NCBI RefSeq assembly: GCF_052324685.1 | Contig: NC_135224.1 | Span: forward strand, 23,809,951 to 23,873,950 | From: Brachyhypopomus gauderio | Lineage: Eukaryota > Chordata > Actinopteri > Gymnotiformes > Hypopomidae | Direction: 5' to 3' | DNA length: 64,000 nucleotides | In this document: one piece after another, positions 1 to 10,833 of the stretch | Numbering within the stretch: position 1 is the stretch's first letter | Layout: every line of letters begins with the position of its first letter | Notes under the pieces: model-generated | Told to the model about the DNA's origin: nothing | Database searches by the model: none | What the model saw: only the letters and a program-made list of their open reading frames with translations | Made by a program: the position numbers and the translations under genes

Positions 1-429
1 AGGCCTGATCTGAGTTTTGTGGTGAGCAGGCTGTCACAGTACCTAGCTGAGCCTACACAGGAGCAATGGGTCACTGTGAAACATGTCCTGCGATACCTTA
101 AAGGTACATCAAACAAAGGTTTAACCTTTAGGAGAAACAACACTGAGAATCTTGGTATACAAGCCTACAGCGATGCAGACTGGGCGGCTGATACCAGTGA
201 TCGCCGCAGTACAACAGGATACTGTGTGAGCCTAAGTGAGAACAGCGCACTTATTTCATGGAAGACGAAGAAGCAACCTACTGTTGCACTTTCCACATGC
301 GAAGCAGAGTATATGGCACTTGCTTCTACTGTTCAAGAGTGTCTTTACCTAGAACAATTACTGGGGAATATGGAAAGTTACAAATACACACAAACAATAA
401 TACATGAGGACAATCAGGGGACAATGGCA
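1..429 (+). pseudogene. Ty1/copia polyprotein fragment (RNase H end), copy 1
   Basis: The reading frame encodes the C-terminal part of a copia-type reverse transcriptase/RNase H. Recognisable motifs are RLSQYLAEPTQEQW and VLRYLKGTSNKGL before the RNase H region, then AYSDADWAAD, RRSTTGYCVSL, STCEAEYMALAS and EDNQG, which carry the acidic RNase H residues. The frame stops right after EDNQGTMA, where normal copia elements continue, because the ISL2EU-like element is joined there. It is the window-truncated counterpart of 6,973-8,359 (offset 7,930). Dead fragment. Confidence 0.85.
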
Positions 430-610
430 TATGTGCACGCTGTTAAGTGACGTAATTTCTGCTAAAAGTTTAGGATGGTTGTTGACATCCGGTAGCCATT
501 GAAAGCGTACACTGTGCTAGCTATTCACCTCACCAGTCTTGTAACGAGCATATTTACCGTTATTTACTTGGAAGTTTCCTTCATCTCCTGTCCGTTTACG
601 TGTCCTAAAC

Positions 611-2347
611 ATGACAGTTAAACAAAAAAAAGTATCGTTTCAACAACGTACAGACAGCAGGTCCAACCACCACTGCTGTGTACCATTGTGCACAGCATCG
701 ACAAGGTGTAATTCCTACCTGAGCTTCCACACCTTTCCAAAGGACTCAGAACTGCAGAAACAATGGGTGGTTAAGATCAGGAGAGATCATTTTATCACCA
801 CGAGTACTTCCCGAGTGTGTTTGCGATATTTTATCGCTGCTCGAACCTCCCAATCCTACTGGACGACGACGACTGCGACCTGGAGCTTTTCCTGTGCTAT
901 TTCAATGGAATAACTATACTATTCCAACTCCACGACCTGGAGTATGGGAAAGAACAGAGCGTCCACCCAACACTGATCTAACAGAGATGCAGACTGACCA
1001 TGATGATGATGACCCCTTACCGTGTCATGAACATGACTACTGCGTCAGTAATGAGCCTGCTGCTCTTGATCTCTCCCTCAATGAAAATGAAGAGCTACGC
1101 GAGGAGATACCAAGGCTCCGAAAACAAATCGAAGACTTAACTGTCAGCAGCAAGTTCTGTTTGGAGCGGTTTTCTGCCTCTGATGATGACATACGATTCT
1201 TTACCAGGTAAATAAAAAATATGGCAGGACACAGTACACGGATGGGCCTTCTCTGGTGTCTGAAATACATTGTGAATGAATTAGCCATTATATAACTTTA
1301 TATATAACTTTTATATTCCACAGATTTGCAAGCCATGCCCACCTCATGGGCTTTTGGAAGCAAATAGAGCCAGCCACCCACATCATACGGGTTACAAGAG
1401 CACAGACTGTTGAGAAGACTGATCAGGTCCCTCACTCTGCCAGTGCAACGGTAAATGTTTTCGTCTTGTCCATACAAAGCATGTTATGTCATCATTTTCA
1501 AATTAATCTTTACATCAAAAGAAGTTTTGATAGTCATAATGTAATATGACAATAGGATAATGTATTTTTTCCCCAGGTTCTTCAACCAATTGATGAGTTT
1601 TTTCTCTTCATGAACTACCTGTCATTGGGACTGATGCAAAAGGATTTGGCCCACAGATTTAGAATACATCGGTCAACTGTTAGTCGTATTATTAACACCT
1701 GGGCCAACTTCCTTTATACTGTATTGGGAGCTGTTTCTATTTGGTTAGATGTGGACACTGTGAAAACTCACCTCCCAGATGTGTTTCAGGACTACGCTGA
1801 CACTCAAATAATTTTAGATTGCACAGAACTGAGATGTCAAACTCCAAATTCCCTTCTCCTCCAGAGTGAAGTGTTTTCCACTTATAAATCACACTGTACA
1901 TTCAAAGGGTTGATTGGGATAGCCCCTCATGGCGCAGTGACCTTTGTGTCTTCTCTTTATCAAGGTGCTATCAGTGATAAAGAGATCTTAAAGCAGTCTG
2001 GCATTGTGGCCCTCCTTGACCCATCTATGGCCATCATGGTGGACAAGGGTTTCCTTGTTGAAGACTGCGTTCCATGCAAAGTCCACATACCCACGTTTCT
2101 GTCAAAGAGAGCTCAACTGTCTAGGTCAGAGATCAGAACATCACAGTCCATTGCAAGACTGAGAGTCCATGTTGAGCGTGTGATTCGCAGAGTCAAAGAA
2201 CATAAAATATTCAGCACAGTGAGCCCCCTTTCAATCACAGGGAGCATAAACCAAATTTTTTACTGTTGCCTGTCTTTTGGTGAATTATCAAAATGGCCCC
2301 TTGGTAAAAGCCTGGGCAAACAATGGCTAATGTCAATCCAGAATTAG
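611..2347 (+). pseudogene. THAP-domain DDE transposase of ISL2EU-like element, copy 1
   Basis: Three exons fit GT/AG borders: 611-1,207, 1,324-1,450 and 1,577-2,347, with consistent phase. Exon 1 opens with a THAP zinc finger (CCVPLCTAS, then FHTFPKD, QWVVKI, and a VCLRYF that should read C-x-R-H-F), followed by RRRLRPGAFPVLF in another frame and a leucine-rich coiled coil. Exon 3 has the helix-turn-helix (KDLAHRFRIHRSTVSRII) and a DDE_Tnp_4-type catalytic core: first Asp in IILDCTE, second Asp in IMVDKGF, Glu in HVERVIRRVKEH. The THAP part and the rest are in different frames near 830-850, and the second Cys/His pair is damaged (C-L-R-Y). The gene is inactive as read, although exons 2-3 remain open. 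Confidence 0.8.
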
Positions 2348-2425
2348 ACAGATGATGTAATGTGAATGATGGTGATTTATTATTATTTTATATTTTCTCC
2401 AACCTTAAAATGATCACTTTAAGGT

Positions 2426-2674
2426 CAGGGGTCGGCAAGCCGCGGCTCCAGAGTTAGCTTTTGTTAGAGTTAGCTGCAGCTAAGCTTTTGAATAGAATTA
2501 ATGAGTATTTAATTTACGTATATTATTTTTGAGACTTAAAAAATGTTCGGGTGGAATTTCACAAATGTCCAGTATTTAGTTTCGGTTCGCTTGAGTGACA
2601 TGTCATCGTCACTGAAATAAATTTCCAATTATTTTGCTTTTGTGGCTCCGAGTCAAAAAGCTTGCCGACCCCTG
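2426..2674. mobile_element. hAT-type MITE nested in ISL2EU copy 1
   Basis: A 249-bp non-coding insert begins CAGGGGTCGGCAAGC and ends GCTTGCCGACCCCTG, near-perfect terminal inverted repeats of the CAGGGGTCGGCAA class common for hAT-derived MITEs. The flanking eight bases (TTTAAGGT and CTTTAGGT) look like a decayed 8-bp target duplication. It sits 3' of the transposase stop codon, between the two convergent genes. Equivalent copies are at 10,356-10,604 and 57,265-57,497, so it inserted before the blocks were duplicated. Confidence 0.75.
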
Positions 2675-2903
2675 CTTTAGGTCATGCTAGTCTGTAAATA
2701 TTGGCTGCAATGTTAAGGTACAGTGCAATATGATAAATAGTATAAAATGCTTTCACTTTTATATGTAAAATTGACAACACAATACAACATTATGTATTTC
2801 TTAACTTTTACTGTATTTGTAAAAATGAAATGAATACAATAGTAATACAATTGACAGAATAATTTGAATTTGTTTTAATTGTTCATGAGTTCATTATGAT
2901 TTT

Positions 2904-5202
2904 CTATTGCTTGGGCATAGAGAGGTATTTTGGCATGTAAGTGTTAAAGAAAAACATGTGACACCTCCTTTTCACCTCTTCTAATACACTGCTATCTCTG
3001 TAAACTCGCTGCACAAAAATATCATCATGGGCACAGATAACTAAATCACACCACTGCATACCAGTAATCAATAACTGGCCCTGGATTTGCCAATAATAAC
3101 AATGGCTCTCCTTCAATCTGTGTAGGCCTTGTGCCACTTTGAGGAATTTGCAGTCTACATAGCTTTGTGCATTTGGGCACTTAATTTCAACAAGCCCAAA
3201 TGATGGACGCTCAAGTGGGTCAAGTTCAAGTTTTTCAGAACTGCATAGTCCTTTAAGGCCCCCGTTTCCATTTCAAGTCCCCTCTTCATGTGTGCTGTTT
3301 GTCGTGTCCCTCGGATTATCCTTTCTGCCAGGCTTTCTACAGAATGCAGAGATGTTCATTGTGCAGATGAGTGGAAGAGAATCTGCTTTCATTCCAGCGT
3401 AGACTGGTCCAGGATTGAGGGTGGCCCGGTGTGGGAGCTCACCGCTGTAGCCCTTGAAAAGTGTACTAAAAGAAGAGTGAATAACATTTATTTTTACACA
3501 TTGTAATCTGTTCACCAGCACAACTGATTGTGAATCACATATCACATGTCATCTGAAGTACAACGAGGCTAAATTAAATTTTGAAGAGAACAGGGTCTTA
3601 TCAGATGATCAAAAGCATTTATTTTTTTACCACACACTGTAATCTGCCTATTAAATTTGGTACTACATACCTAACTCCACTGGCTGTAGTAGCACCTGGT
3701 TTTGGCTTTAGGACAACCATGGCATCCACGGGTCCAGGCTTCACCCCCTATTAATTTAAAAGATGGTGTTAGTAAAGTGACTGTGATACATTAACTAACA
3801 TTAAATAATGAAATAAGACAAACCATTGTTGGTGGTTTATGCCACTTCTGTTCTGTCTGTGTGCATGAAAGGACAGGAGGCACGACAGACATGCCAGATT
3901 CAGAATAATGAGCAGTCTGGAAAAGCAATGCAACCAAGTGGTTGCAGATTCCACAACCAGCAACACAAGAGCAGTTGCTGTTAATGAGCACAACTGGCAT
4001 TGAATCACGTAATGTCATCTGAAATACACAAGAGGCAAAATGTAATATCTTGAAAAGAAGACTTCAGCAATGTCAATAGGCGCAATTTCTGTCCCATCAT
4101 GTTGTTAGTGGTGAATGTCACTTGTCTATTGTCTCATGTAACATTTGTGCTGTTTTGCATCACTCTTAAAACACTTGGCTATACTGTCTTTCTATTCTAC
4201 AGTGTTGTGCATGGTTCAATCTACTAGTTCACTGAGCAACTATAAACTATAAAATATATTTTAGATTTAAACTTCATTTTCACTCCAGATGAAATGCTTA
4301 CACATAGGAGTGAAACAGGCCTACTTATATTTATATTATTTTGTTGTTTCCACCACCAACAACAGAACAGTGCAGGTTTTACTTCAACTGCTTCTTGAAG
4401 AGTGTTATCAGAATATGTTAATAGGTGTAAGTGTTGAAGCCATATGTTAACAAAGAAGATAAAAGATTTGAAAGACAGATTGACAGATTTTAGAAAATGC
4501 AGTTTGAAGAATAGCTGAGGTGGACTATATTCTGCTTTTGAGTCATAGAGGTAGATAACAATAGCTCGAACTGTAAAATAAACTCCCATTTGTTTACTAT
4601 AGGCAAAACAGACTGCTAATGATTCCCACTCAGCTACTCTGCATTTGGCTACCATTGTAAGCTTTGAAAACCAATGCCTATGGCTATCACAGCTTACGTG
4701 AAGTAAGAGCAAGGATAAAAGATTGAACTTGTGTTGAACTAACTTTTGAACTTGTTCAACAGAACTTTGAACGTGACACTGAACAGAACTCGTGTCATTT
4801 TAACCAGTCCTACTCTCAGCTGGTGTGGTGTATCTGTTTTCTTCATAGATCTGTAGCAGTGAGCCCTCACTGTTATCTCGTTAGCCTTACTTTTGCCTGA
4901 TACTTCCATCAGAAATACAAACATGTTTTTAAAAGGCATTTCTAGTACTAGGACAGGTCGGTTCGTTACTAAAAACAACATCACTTCATTAGACTGCCAC
5001 CTCAGGCTAGCTAGCTAACTAGCGTCAGCCACTTACCTTCAAAATTGCAGAGGTAGGATGAAACGTAGAACTTGAAACCCTTTTCAAGTGTACTCTGTGG
5101 CGTTGTACTTGATGCTCTGACAATACGACGCACATCGTTGACGGTAAACTTCGGTAACTCCAAGAGGCACCTTGTGAATTTCATAGACTCGGCCATAAAC
5201 AT
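2904..5202 (-). pseudogene. YqaJ-like exonuclease / SWIM zinc-finger protein of ISL2EU-like element, copy 1 (core deleted)
   Basis: Reading on -, the first exon (5,202-5,037) starts MFMAESMKFTRCLLELPKF and ends at a GTAAGT donor. A second exon near 4,902-4,810 reads VSGKSKANEITVRAHCYRSM. The exon 4,018-3,824 holds a SWIM zinc finger (CSCVAGCGICNHLVALLF). A short exon near 3,747-3,670 reads VKPGPVDAMVVLKPKP. The last exon ends with LVEIKCPNAQSY (the E-x-K nuclease motif) and YYWQIQGQLLITGMQWCD, both typical of YqaJ/lambda-exonuclease-fold proteins. About 360 bp upstream of the ExK motif, encoding the catalytic GASPDG region, is missing when compared with copy 4. This copy therefore cannot encode an intact nuclease. 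Confidence 0.75.
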
Positions 5203-5275
5203 CTGCACTTCCGCATACCAACCGGAAATATGGTACCATCCTTACACCAAACGACGAAGTGGTGCGTGCACCTAA

Positions 5276-5560
5276 GCCATTAAAAAATAATAAATAATAA
5301 AAATTGAGACGACATTACAGCTTTAAAAACGCAATAAACCAATAACATATGTACTAGATAAGCAAAAATAAGGTACCAACAAAATAAGGTTCACAGCTCC
5401 GTGTTCCTCGGGAGCGGAATATGTAAACAACGCGAGTGGAAACTATCTAACGGTGGTACGCTAACGACAGCTAGCGTCGCCACAGCGGGCTACAGTTAAG
5501 CTCGCCCATTAAGACGGAAGATATGATTAGTCAATTTAGCTGTCATTTGAAACTGGTATT
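5276..5560. repeat. Inverted ~280-bp segment next to the YqaJ 5' end (orientation R')
   Basis: This stretch is the reverse complement, at roughly 80-85% identity by eye, of 13,211-13,465, which occupies the same position relative to the YqaJ first exon in copy 2. Shared landmarks include the TTGAGACGACA..ACAGCTTT block, CTCCGTGTTCCTC, the CACAGCGGGC core and GGAAGATATGATT. In copies 2 and 4 the segment runs toward CEP164. Here it runs the other way. No gene was recognised inside. It may be an old promoter or terminal module. Confidence 0.7.
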
Positions 5561-6069
5561 GAGCTGAATTATAACTGCGTGGCCCTCTGTAAACGAACAG
5601 CGGTCATCACAGTTAGCTCGTTAGTTTTCTGTTTACTTTCTAGAAACGTCAGAGGGCGTAATATGGCGACTTCAAGCTGATTGGTTTAGTAGCCTCAATA
5701 TGCAAAATAGTAACGCATTCTGGTAGCGAAATCTTATTTTGCACAGGGAAAAAATAAAATAACGTTTGAACAGTTAATGTAGAACTAAAATATATGTAAT
5801 ATAGAACTATTCTGTTTCCTAATATATATTTAGGGTAATATATTTTTTGGCATACCGTCATCGAGACATATACGAAAGTGTAGTGCTATATATATTGTAC
5901 AAATGGCCAACATTAAATGTGTTGTTAGGAAGCACTAGATGTTGCGCTCCCTTGGAAAGGAATCGCATGGTAATGGCATGCGATTGAAGGGTTGAAGGGC
6001 TCCTAGTGACCTGCAACCGATTTTTTTTTACAACCTTTAGCACCACCTGACACAGTGCTCTCCTATTTT
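5561..6069. other. Spacer with no recognised gene
   Basis: Moderately AT-rich sequence duplicated almost exactly at 52,489-52,990. I see no splice-compatible open frame, no terminal repeats and no known repeat motif. Short frames here are random. Confidence 0.5.
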
Positions 6070-6252
6070 GTCCGCCTAAGCATGAAAGCCTCATATTGGA
6101 CCTTTGGGTTTACCCTAAGGTGTTTAACAAGATTTCTTGTGTTGCCACAACTCCTTATAGTTTTTTTTTTTTTTACACAAATCACAAACAGCATCTTGGC
6201 TCTTTGTGGGGCTGAAATAGCTCCACACATGACTTCTCTTGCGTTCTGCCAT
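6070..6252 (-). pseudogene. BED zinc-finger fragment of a hAT transposase/ZBED gene
   Basis: On -, a frame starts MAERKRSHVWSYFSPTKSQD and continues AVCDLCKKK, matching the start of a BED finger (aromatic W-x-x-F/Y pattern followed by C-x-x-C). A poly-A/T run at 6,162-6,174 shifts the frame. The other frame then gives GNTRNLVKHLRVNP, the expected His-containing second half (N-L-x-x-H-L). Only the N-terminal domain survives. The duplicate at 52,991-53,179 has a different length of the homopolymer. Confidence 0.6.
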
Positions 6253-6619
6253 AGCGTACGTACAGCGCCCTAGTACACTGAGTGAGCGTCTGTGTGTGTG
6301 TGTGAGCGTGCCGCAGTACTTACGCATTATGCACTGACCCAGGCGGAAGAAAAAGTAGTTCCCACCAACCGCATATCATTTAGACAAGATCTCAATATTT
6401 TTGTTACTTCCACAGTGTTCCTGTTAGTGCTTTGCATTACCTCAAATGACTGAAGTATCAAAAGTATGGATATTTTGATTTGAAAATCGATTTTACAACA
6501 TAAAGACCTGGTATCGATGGAATGGATATTTCAGTATCGATCCGCGCATCACTAACTAGAGCTGCGTCAACAAGCCTAATTACAGGATTAGGGCTGCATG
6601 TATGAACATCACACACTGA

Positions 6620-6835
6620 CAGAGGTGGGTAGAGTATTCAACAATTTTACTCAAGTTAAAATACTGTTACTTGAACCAAATGTTACTCAAGTAAAAGTAA
6701 AAGTATGCATCCAAAAATTTACTTGAGTAAAAGTAAAAAAGCACTTTGATAAAAAGCTACTCAAGTAGTGAGTAAATGCATGAGTACTGTCTCATGTCAA
6801 TAAATTACATCATGGGAAATTGAATTACTGGAAAC
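6620..6835. mobile_element. Fish hAT-like MITE (GTGGGTAGAGTA family)
   Basis: The stretch begins CAGAGGTGGGTAGAGTATTC and contains several imperfect copies of ACTCAAGTAAAAGTA. This composition is typical of an abundant teleost non-autonomous hAT family. I could not find a clean right terminus, so the end is approximate. The same insert is at 53,551-53,765 in the second duplicate. Confidence 0.5.
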
Positions 6836-6972
6836 TGACTTTTAATGATAACAAAAATAATTTATTATAAAAAAATATAATATATAAAAAGTATTTATTA
6901 TAAATAATTTGTATTTTAGTTTGTTCCTAATTATTAGACCTGTGTAACTTTATATCCTGAGAGTAGGCGGTA

Positions 6973-8359
6973 TCCAACTAGAGATAGAAGGGCACCAAAT
7001 TACCTAGGTGACTACGTAACTGAAGACGAGGATAGTGATGGAATGCATATCACAGTAGACTACTGCTGTAGAGCAGTGTGTGGCATTCCACAGACTTATG
7101 ATGAAGCAATGCAATCAGACAATTCAAAAGAATGGAGAAAAGCAATGGATGAAGAAATCCAATCTCTAAATGAGAACAAAACCTTCACCCCGACAACACT
7201 AGCAGTGGGCAAGAAACCCGTGGGGGGTAGGTGGGTTTACGCAATCAAGTCTGGTGTAGATGGGAATGACCAATACAAGGCTCGATTTACCGCTAAGGGC
7301 TACAGCCAGAAAATGGGAGTAGACTATGGGGAAACGTTTTCACCAACAGCAGACCTAACGAGTAATAAGAGTTGTGTTACAAAAGGCAGTACAGGAAAAT
7401 TTACTGGTCCACCAGATGGATGTGAAAACGGCGTTCTTACAGTATATAAGCTGGAGAAATCACTTTATGGACTCAAATAGTCTGGACGAAATTGGAATAG
7501 GGTTTTACATAATTGTTTAACAGAAAATGGATTCACACAAAACCAAGCTGACCATTGTGTATATTCTCAAGAGTCAAAAGAAGGGAAAGTGATCATAATT
7601 TTATGGTTCTATGATCTAATCATCGCTGCAAGGGATGGAAATTAATTGAAAAGAGTGAAAGGGATGCTTGCACAGCAATTCAAGATGAAGGATTTGGGGC
7701 AACTCAAGCATTTTCTTGGTATACATTTTGATTTTTCTGGTGGGTGTATTAAGATGTCACAAGAAAAGTACACGAACAAAACTCTGCAGCGTTTTAACAT
7801 GTCAGAATGTAGGGTAAGAGAAACTCCTTGTGAGCAAAAGCTTGAATACAGTGATGATGCAGTTAAAATGACAGACATCAGAATGTACAGAGAGGCCGTG
7901 GGCAGTCTGATATACCTGACAACCTGCACTAGGCCTGATCTGAGTTTTGTGGTGAGCAGGCTGTCACAGTACCTAGCTGAGCCTACACAGGAGCAATGGG
8001 TCACTGTGAAACATGTCCTGCGATACCTTAAAGGTACATCAAACAAAGGTTTAACCTTTAGGAGAAACAACACTGAGAATCTTGGTATACAAGCCTACAG
8101 CGATGCAGACTGGGCGGCTGATACCAGTGATCGCCGCAGTACAACAGGATACTGTGTGAGCCTAAGTGAGAACAGCGCACTTATTTCATGGAAGACGAAG
8201 AAGCAACCTACTGTTGCACTTTCCACATGCGAAGCAGAGTATATGGCACTTGCTTCTACTGTTCAAGAGTGTCTTTACCTAGAACAATTACTGGGGAATA
8301 TGGAAAGTTACAAATACACACAAACAATAATACATGAGGACAATCAGGGGACAATGGCA
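6973..8359 (+). pseudogene. Ty1/copia RT-RNase H fragment, copy 2
   Basis: The frame begins abruptly at the block border with copia sequence of the pre-RT region (RRAPNYLGDYVTEDEDSD, QTYDEAMQSDNSKEWRKAMD), then RT (KPVGGRWVYAIK, YKARFTAKGYSQKMGVDYGE). A one-base insertion near 7,364 (compared with copy 3) and a loss of about 70 bp near 7,440 destroy the catalytic segment. TAG at about 7,478 and TAA at about 7,643 add stops, and the YVDD position reads WFYDLII. RNase H motifs (SDADWAAD, CEAEYMA) follow. The 3' end is cut by the ISL2EU-like element at EDNQGTMA. Confidence 0.85.
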
Positions 8360-8540
8360 TATGTGCACGCTGTTAAGTGACGTAATTTCTGCTAAAAGTT
8401 TAGGATGGTTGTTGACATCCGGTAGCCATTGAAAGCGTACACTGTGCTAGCTATTCACCTCACCAGTCTTGTAACGAGCATATTTACCGTTATTTACTTG
8501 GAAGTTTCCTTCATCTCCTGTCCGTTTACGTGTCCTAAAC

Positions 8541-10277
8541 ATGACAGTTAAACAAAAAAAAGTATCGTTTCAACAACGTACAGACAGCAGGTCCAACCAC
8601 CACTGCTGTGTACCATTGTGCACAGCATCGACAAGGTGTAATTCCTACCTGAGCTTCCACACCTTTCCAAAGGACTCAGAACTGCAGAAACAATGGGTGG
8701 TTAAGATCAGGAGAGATCATTTTATCACCACGAGTACTTCCCGAGTGTGTTTGCGATATTTTATCGCTGCTCGAACCTCCCAATCCTACTGGACGACGAC
8801 GACTGCGACCTGGAGCTTTTCCTGTGCTATTTCAATGGAATAACTATACTATTCCAACTCCACGACCTGGAGTATGGGAAAGAACAGAGCGTCCACCCAA
8901 CACTGATCTAACAGAGATGCAGACTGACCATGATGATGATGACCCCTTACCGTGTCATGAACATGACTACTGCGTCAGTAATGAGCCTGCTGCTCTTGAT
9001 CTCTCCCTCAATGAAAATGAAGAGCTACGCGAGGAGATACCAAGGCTCCGAAAACAAATCGAAGACTTAACTGTCAGCAGCAAGTTCTGTTTGGAGCGGT
9101 TTTCTGCCTCTGATGATGACATACGATTCTTTACCAGGTAAATAAAAAATATGGCAGGACACAGTACACGGATGGGCCTTCTCTGGTGTCTGAAATACAT
9201 TGTGAATGAATTAGCCATTATATAACTTTATATATAACTTTTATATTCCACAGATTTGCAAGCCATGCCCACCTCATGGGCTTTTGGAAGCAAATAGAGC
9301 CAGCCACCCACATCATACGGGTTACAAGAGCACAGACTGTTGAGAAGACTGATCAGGTCCCTCACTCTGCCAGTGCAACGGTAAATGTTTTCGTCTTGTC
9401 CATACAAAGCATGTTATGTCATCATTTTCAAATTAATCTTTACATCAAAAGAAGTTTTGATAGTCATAATGTAATATGACAATAGGATAATGTATTTTTT
9501 CCCCAGGTTCTTCAACCAATTGATGAGTTTTTTCTCTTCATGAACTACCTGTCATTGGGACTGATGCAAAAGGATTTGGCCCACAGATTTAGAATACATC
9601 GGTCAACTGTTAGTCGTATTATTAACACCTGGGCCAACTTCCTTTATACTGTATTGGGAGCTGTTTCTATTTGGTTAGATGTGGACACTGTGAAAACTCA
9701 CCTCCCAGATGTGTTTCAGGACTACGCTGACACTCAAATAATTTTAGATTGCACAGAACTGAGATGTCAAACTCCAAATTCCCTTCTCCTCCAGAGTGAA
9801 GTGTTTTCCACTTATAAATCACACTGTACATTCAAAGGGTTGATTGGGATAGCCCCTCATGGCGCAGTGACCTTTGTGTCTTCTCTTTATCAAGGTGCTA
9901 TCAGTGATAAAGAGATCTTAAAGCAGTCTGGCATTGTGGCCCTCCTTGACCCATCTATGGCCATCATGGTGGACAAGGGTTTCCTTGTTGAAGACTGCGT
10001 TCCATGCAAAGTCCACATACCCACGTTTCTGTCAAAGAGAGCTCAACTGTCTAGGTCAGAGATCAGAACGTCACAGTCCATTGCAAGACTGAGAGTCCAT
10101 GTTGAGCGTGTGATTCGCAGAGTCAAAGAACATAAAATATTCAGCACAGTGAGCCCCCTTTCAATCACAGGGAGCATAAACCAAATTTTTTACTGTTGCC
10201 TGTCTTTTGGTGAATTATCAAAATGGCCCCTTGGTAAAAGCCTGGGCAAACAATGGCTAATCTCAATCCAGAATTAG
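8541..10277 (+). pseudogene. THAP-domain DDE transposase, copy 2
   Basis: Same three-exon structure as copy 1 (8,541-9,137; 9,254-9,380; 9,507-10,277). The protein differs from copy 1 by only one or two residues near the C-terminus (ISIQN in place of MSIQN). The THAP frameshift between VCLRYF and the RRRLRPGA segment is shared with copy 1. Catalytic Asp, Asp and Glu in IILDCTE, IMVDKGF and HVERVIRRVK are present. Confidence 0.8.
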
Positions 10278-10355
10278 ACAGATGATGTAATGTGAATGAT
10301 GGTGATTTATTATTATTTTATATTTTCTCCAACCTTAAAATGATCCCTTTAAGGT

Positions 10356-10604
10356 CAGGGGTCGGCAAGCCGCGGCTCCAGAGTTAGCTTTTGTTAGAGT
10401 TAGCTGCAGCTAAGCTTTTGAATAGAATTAATGAGTATTTAATTAACGTATATTATTTTTGAGACTTAAAAAATGTTCGGGTGGAATTTCACAAATGTCC
10501 AGTATTTAGTTTCGGTTCGCTTGAGTGACATGTCATCGTCACTGAAATAAATTTCCAATTATTTTGCTTTTGTGGCTCCGAGTCAAAAAGCTTGCCGACC
10601 CCTG
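10356..10604. mobile_element. hAT-type MITE nested in ISL2EU copy 2
   Basis: Same 249-bp element as 2,426-2,674, with CAGGGGTCGGCAAGC and GCTTGCCGACCCCTG ends. Confidence 0.75.
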
Positions 10605-10833
10605 CTTTAGGTCATGCTAGTCTGTAAATATTGGCTGCAATGTTAAGGTACAGTGCAATATGATAAATAGTATAAAATGCTTTCACTTTTATATGTAAAA
10701 TTGACAACACAATACAACATTATGTATTTCTTAACTTTTACTGTATTTGTAAAAATGAAATGAATACAATAGTAATACAATTGACAGAATAATTTGAATT
10801 TGTTTTAATTGTTCATGAGTTCATTATGATTTT

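Larger units (their letters stand above)
430..5275. mobile_element. ISL2EU-like two-gene DNA transposon, copy 1
   Basis: The element carries two convergent split genes: a THAP/DDE transposase on + (611-2,347) and a YqaJ-exonuclease/SWIM protein on - (2,904-5,202). This pair is the hallmark of the eukaryotic ISL2EU group. The left end abuts copia coding sequence. The right end lies just beyond the first YqaJ exon. A short palindromic match (GTGCACGC near 432, GCGTGCAC near 5,264) may be part of the terminal inverted repeats, but I could not establish the exact ends or a target duplication. A hAT MITE is nested between the two genes, and about 360 bp of the YqaJ core is deleted. Confidence 0.7.

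Noticed and set aside
1037-1288. 83-residue frame on -, present in all four blocks
   Set aside because: Antisense shadow of the THAP transposase exon 1. Its conservation follows from the duplicated DNA.
4224-4712. 162-residue frame on - in copies 1, 3 and 4 (MLLLHVSCDSHRHW...) as an extra transposon protein
   Set aside because: It lies between YqaJ exons, shows no family pattern, and is broken by an indel in copy 2. Most likely intron sequence.
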